A DNA stretch of 64,000 bases from Petrosia ficiformis (Eukaryota > Porifera > Demospongiae > Haplosclerida > Petrosiidae). Numbering within the stretch: position 1 is the stretch's first letter; each line of letters opens with the position of its first letter. Below the pieces are notes generated by a model. That model saw only the letters and a program-made list of their open reading frames with translations. It was not told where the DNA came from and did not search any database. Both the position numbers and the translations under genes were made by a program. The stretch covers positions 40,714,191 through 40,778,190 of the forward strand of contig OX345636.1 in NCBI GenBank assembly GCA_947044365.1. Reading direction: 5' to 3'. Shown here one piece after another: positions 62,554 to 64,000 of the stretch.

Positions 62554-62650
62554 TGTTGTAAGTTATCAGGCAAACGTCTCTACTCTTGGGGAAGAAAGTG
62601 ATCCAGACGAAAACTATCAGTAGTACGCCAAAATTCGCAGCAGTTAAACA

Positions 62651-62666
62651 CACGTGGTCATGTGAT
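62651..62666. promoter_or_regulatory. Two further E-box-like sites (CACGTG and GTCATGTGAT)
   Basis: A core CACGTG at 62651-62656 is followed directly by GTCATGTGAT at 62657-62666, two mismatches from the CLEAR consensus. Clustering with the perfect site supports a bHLH-bound module. Confidence 0.5.
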
Positions 62667-62672
62667 GTTAGC

Positions 62673-62682
62673 GTCACGTGAC
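62673..62682. promoter_or_regulatory. Perfect CLEAR/E-box palindrome GTCACGTGAC
   Basis: The 10-base palindrome lies 120 bases upstream of the prosaposin ATG. In vertebrates GTCACGTGAC is the CLEAR element bound by TFEB/MITF-type bHLH factors in lysosomal gene promoters, prosaposin among them. The sequence match is exact; function here is inferred. Confidence 0.7.
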
Positions 62683-62756
62683 GTAATTATAAATTAATAA
62701 CTAATAATGGTACTCAATTAATATAATTTTTATGTGACAATAATACAGTGTAATAT

Positions 62757-62925
62757 TCAGTGTTGGTTTGGTTGCCATTGTTCTATTTTCGGTCTTGTTG
62801 TACTGTAAGGAACATACTCATCAAGTGTTCCTGACTTGTTCTCCAAATGATCTATTAAAAATTTTCTATTTTCTGGGGGTTCTACTGTTGGAGGATTGTC
62901 TGTCATTGAGTGAAGCCATCGATGC
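62757..62925 (-). CDS. NDUFA12: NDUFA12 terminal exon (complex I accessory subunit)
   Basis: The exon starts after an ATAACTACAG acceptor and ends at a TGA stop. It encodes the well-conserved C-terminus of NDUFA12: [13 protein letters not shown], then [20 protein letters not shown]12 is an accessory subunit of mitochondrial NADH dehydrogenase (complex I). It enters in phase 2, so its first G completes the Trp codon begun in the exon at 63359-63422. No AATAAA is seen between its stop and the next gene. Confidence 0.93.
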
Positions 62926-63161
62926 CTGTAGTTATAAATGGAATATACCATTAGTTTATTGTAAACGGAAGAGTGAGAACACTCATAGAGTGAAAACAGA
63001 ATATACATGTACATGTATCTACAAAGGATTCAATTTTCATCACCCTTCCTAAACCCTGTGTGTGCATGTGTGTGTGTGCGTGTGTGTATTACATGTATGT
63101 GTGTGTGTAGGTGGGTGTGCGTGTGTGAATATGTGCATATCAAAACTTACATGTAGTTCCC

Positions 63162-63299
63162 TCTTTGGGTCAGATGGTGCAGTTAATTGACAAAGAGTTA
63201 ATGAACTATTTGTTAATTGGCTCAAGAATCAAGCCAATGGCACACACACCAGCTGTTGAGCAATTTGGCCCATGCTTCAAAACATATCAAAAACTCTGG
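63162..63299. mobile_element. Inverted partial copy of the 59490 MITE
   Basis: CTCTTTGGGTCAGATGGTGCA ... AATTTGGCCCATGCTTCAAA ... CAAAAACTCTG. It lies between the two NDUFA12 exons. Confidence 0.55.
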
Positions 63300-63358
63300 C
63301 ACACATGAATGTGTGTGCATGTGTGTTTATGTTTATGATCTATCACATTCTAACTAAC

Positions 63359-63422
63359 CATTCTGGAGGAACCTGAGAGGCATCAAAGTCCTTACGAGCA
63401 TAAAATACAAATCTATGACGTC
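63359..63422 (-). CDS. NDUFA12: NDUFA12 internal exon
   Basis: 64 bases between TAATTATAG and GAATG|GTTAGT. It encodes RHRFVFYARKDFDASQVPPE and the start of the Trp that leads into the terminal exon, matching the family pattern GRHRWV...VPPEWHRWLHSM. The 5' exons are not visible in 63423-64000 and should lie to the right. Confidence 0.91.
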
Positions 63423-64000
63423 CTATAATTATGAAATATAATAATAAAATGTAGATACTAGATAGTCTTTTGTAGGGATGTGCAATACAACTAAAACTTA
63501 ATAATAGCCTTGCGTATCTCTGCCAAGAGTATCACAATATACATTTGAATTAAAATGCTTATAAAATGTTAATAAATATCCTGTTTTGGTTGTATTTGTA
63601 GAAACGGTAAAAAAAAGAAATTGATCAAAGTTATGCACACTAGCTTGTTACAATTACAATTGCGATACACCAAAAAGCACTATCGCACATCACCAGTCTT
63701 TTAAAGTTCTGATAGGTTGGGAGATTGTCAGTGATATCAATATCACCCTTTGTATACATACATGTACACTACATACACTGTACTGTATTTTATTTGCCTT
63801 TTAGTACAGCACAGTTCTAACCATAGGTTGGCACAAAGAAATCACAAACAGTGTGTTGATAGGCGGATAGTTCTTGGTTGATTGTTTCAAAAATTGTCAA
63901 AGCCATTCAACCTTCTCATTCAATGTACATGTACAAAAGTTAGACTACCCTTGAAGTACATGTACATGTACAAAAGTTGGATGTTGCTTAGACAATCACA
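63423..64000. other. NDUFA12 intron at right edge
   Basis: AT-rich; no further NDUFA12 exon recognised. It contains CAATACAAC/CGATACACC imperfect ends near 63482 and 63662, perhaps another small MITE. Confidence 0.4.

Larger units (their letters stand above)
62554..62756. promoter_or_regulatory. 203-bp intergenic promoter region of the prosaposin gene
   Basis: This stretch separates the NDUFA12 stop from the prosaposin ATG, both genes reading leftward. It must hold the NDUFA12 3' UTR and the prosaposin promoter and 5' UTR. No TATA box is evident. It holds three E-box-like sites within about 32 bases (62651-62682). Confidence 0.7.

Noticed and set aside
62046..62303. Minus-strand frame rich in Ile-Tyr
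   Set aside because: It is the translation of TA repeats.
2439..62553. Several separate small saposin genes in tandem
   Set aside because: No internal signal peptide or stop was found, and every part-d exon ends at an in-phase donor leading to the next domain.

Overview
This window is eukaryotic. It is very AT-rich, its genes are split by GT-AG introns, its introns are full of ACATGTAC-type repeats, and it carries several classes of eukaryotic DNA transposon (Tc1/mariner, hAT, and a THAP transposase paired with a YqaJ nuclease). The gene content (prosaposin, NDUFA12) is animal. The transposon set suggests a marine invertebrate; a sponge such as Amphimedon is my best guess, but that is inference.

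Nearly the whole window is one minus-strand gene, a giant prosaposin-like gene running from its ATG at 62553 to at least 2439 and leaving the window on the left. I resolve 42 coding exons: a signal-peptide exon, a SapA exon, a linker exon, and 39 exons that encode ten consecutive saposin-B domains, about 1,019 residues in all. Every domain keeps six cysteines. Nine of the ten domains follow the same plan: exon a (C1, C2 and usually an N-glycosylation site), exon b (C3), exon c (C4 and an FP-IW type motif), exon d (C5, C6 and a linker). All introns after the first are phase 0. The exception is one exon that fuses the end of domain 1 to the start of domain 2. Domains 8/9 and 5/6 look like recent tandem copies.

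On the right, 62757-63422 carries the last two exons of NDUFA12 (mitochondrial complex I), also on the minus strand. Its stop codon is only 203 bases from the prosaposin ATG. That short gap holds a perfect GTCACGTGAC palindrome, the CLEAR/TFEB motif known from lysosomal gene promoters, plus two further E-box-like sites.

The introns hold the mobile elements. They include an ISL2EU-like transposon at 11837-15345 (SWIM/YqaJ gene and frameshifted THAP-DDE gene); a Tc1/mariner element at 29139-32656 that carries an intact DD34E transposase and, on the opposite strand, a two-exon BEN-domain gene; a BED-hAT element at 42125-44529 with a perfect 8-bp target duplication and one stop codon; a decayed ZNF862-like hAT at about 19200-20340; decayed Tc1 pieces; a HIRAN-domain fragment at 23826-24125; and many MITEs, foldbacks, minisatellites and two tRNA-derived repeats. 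Several tandem repeats begin exactly at prosaposin splice donors.
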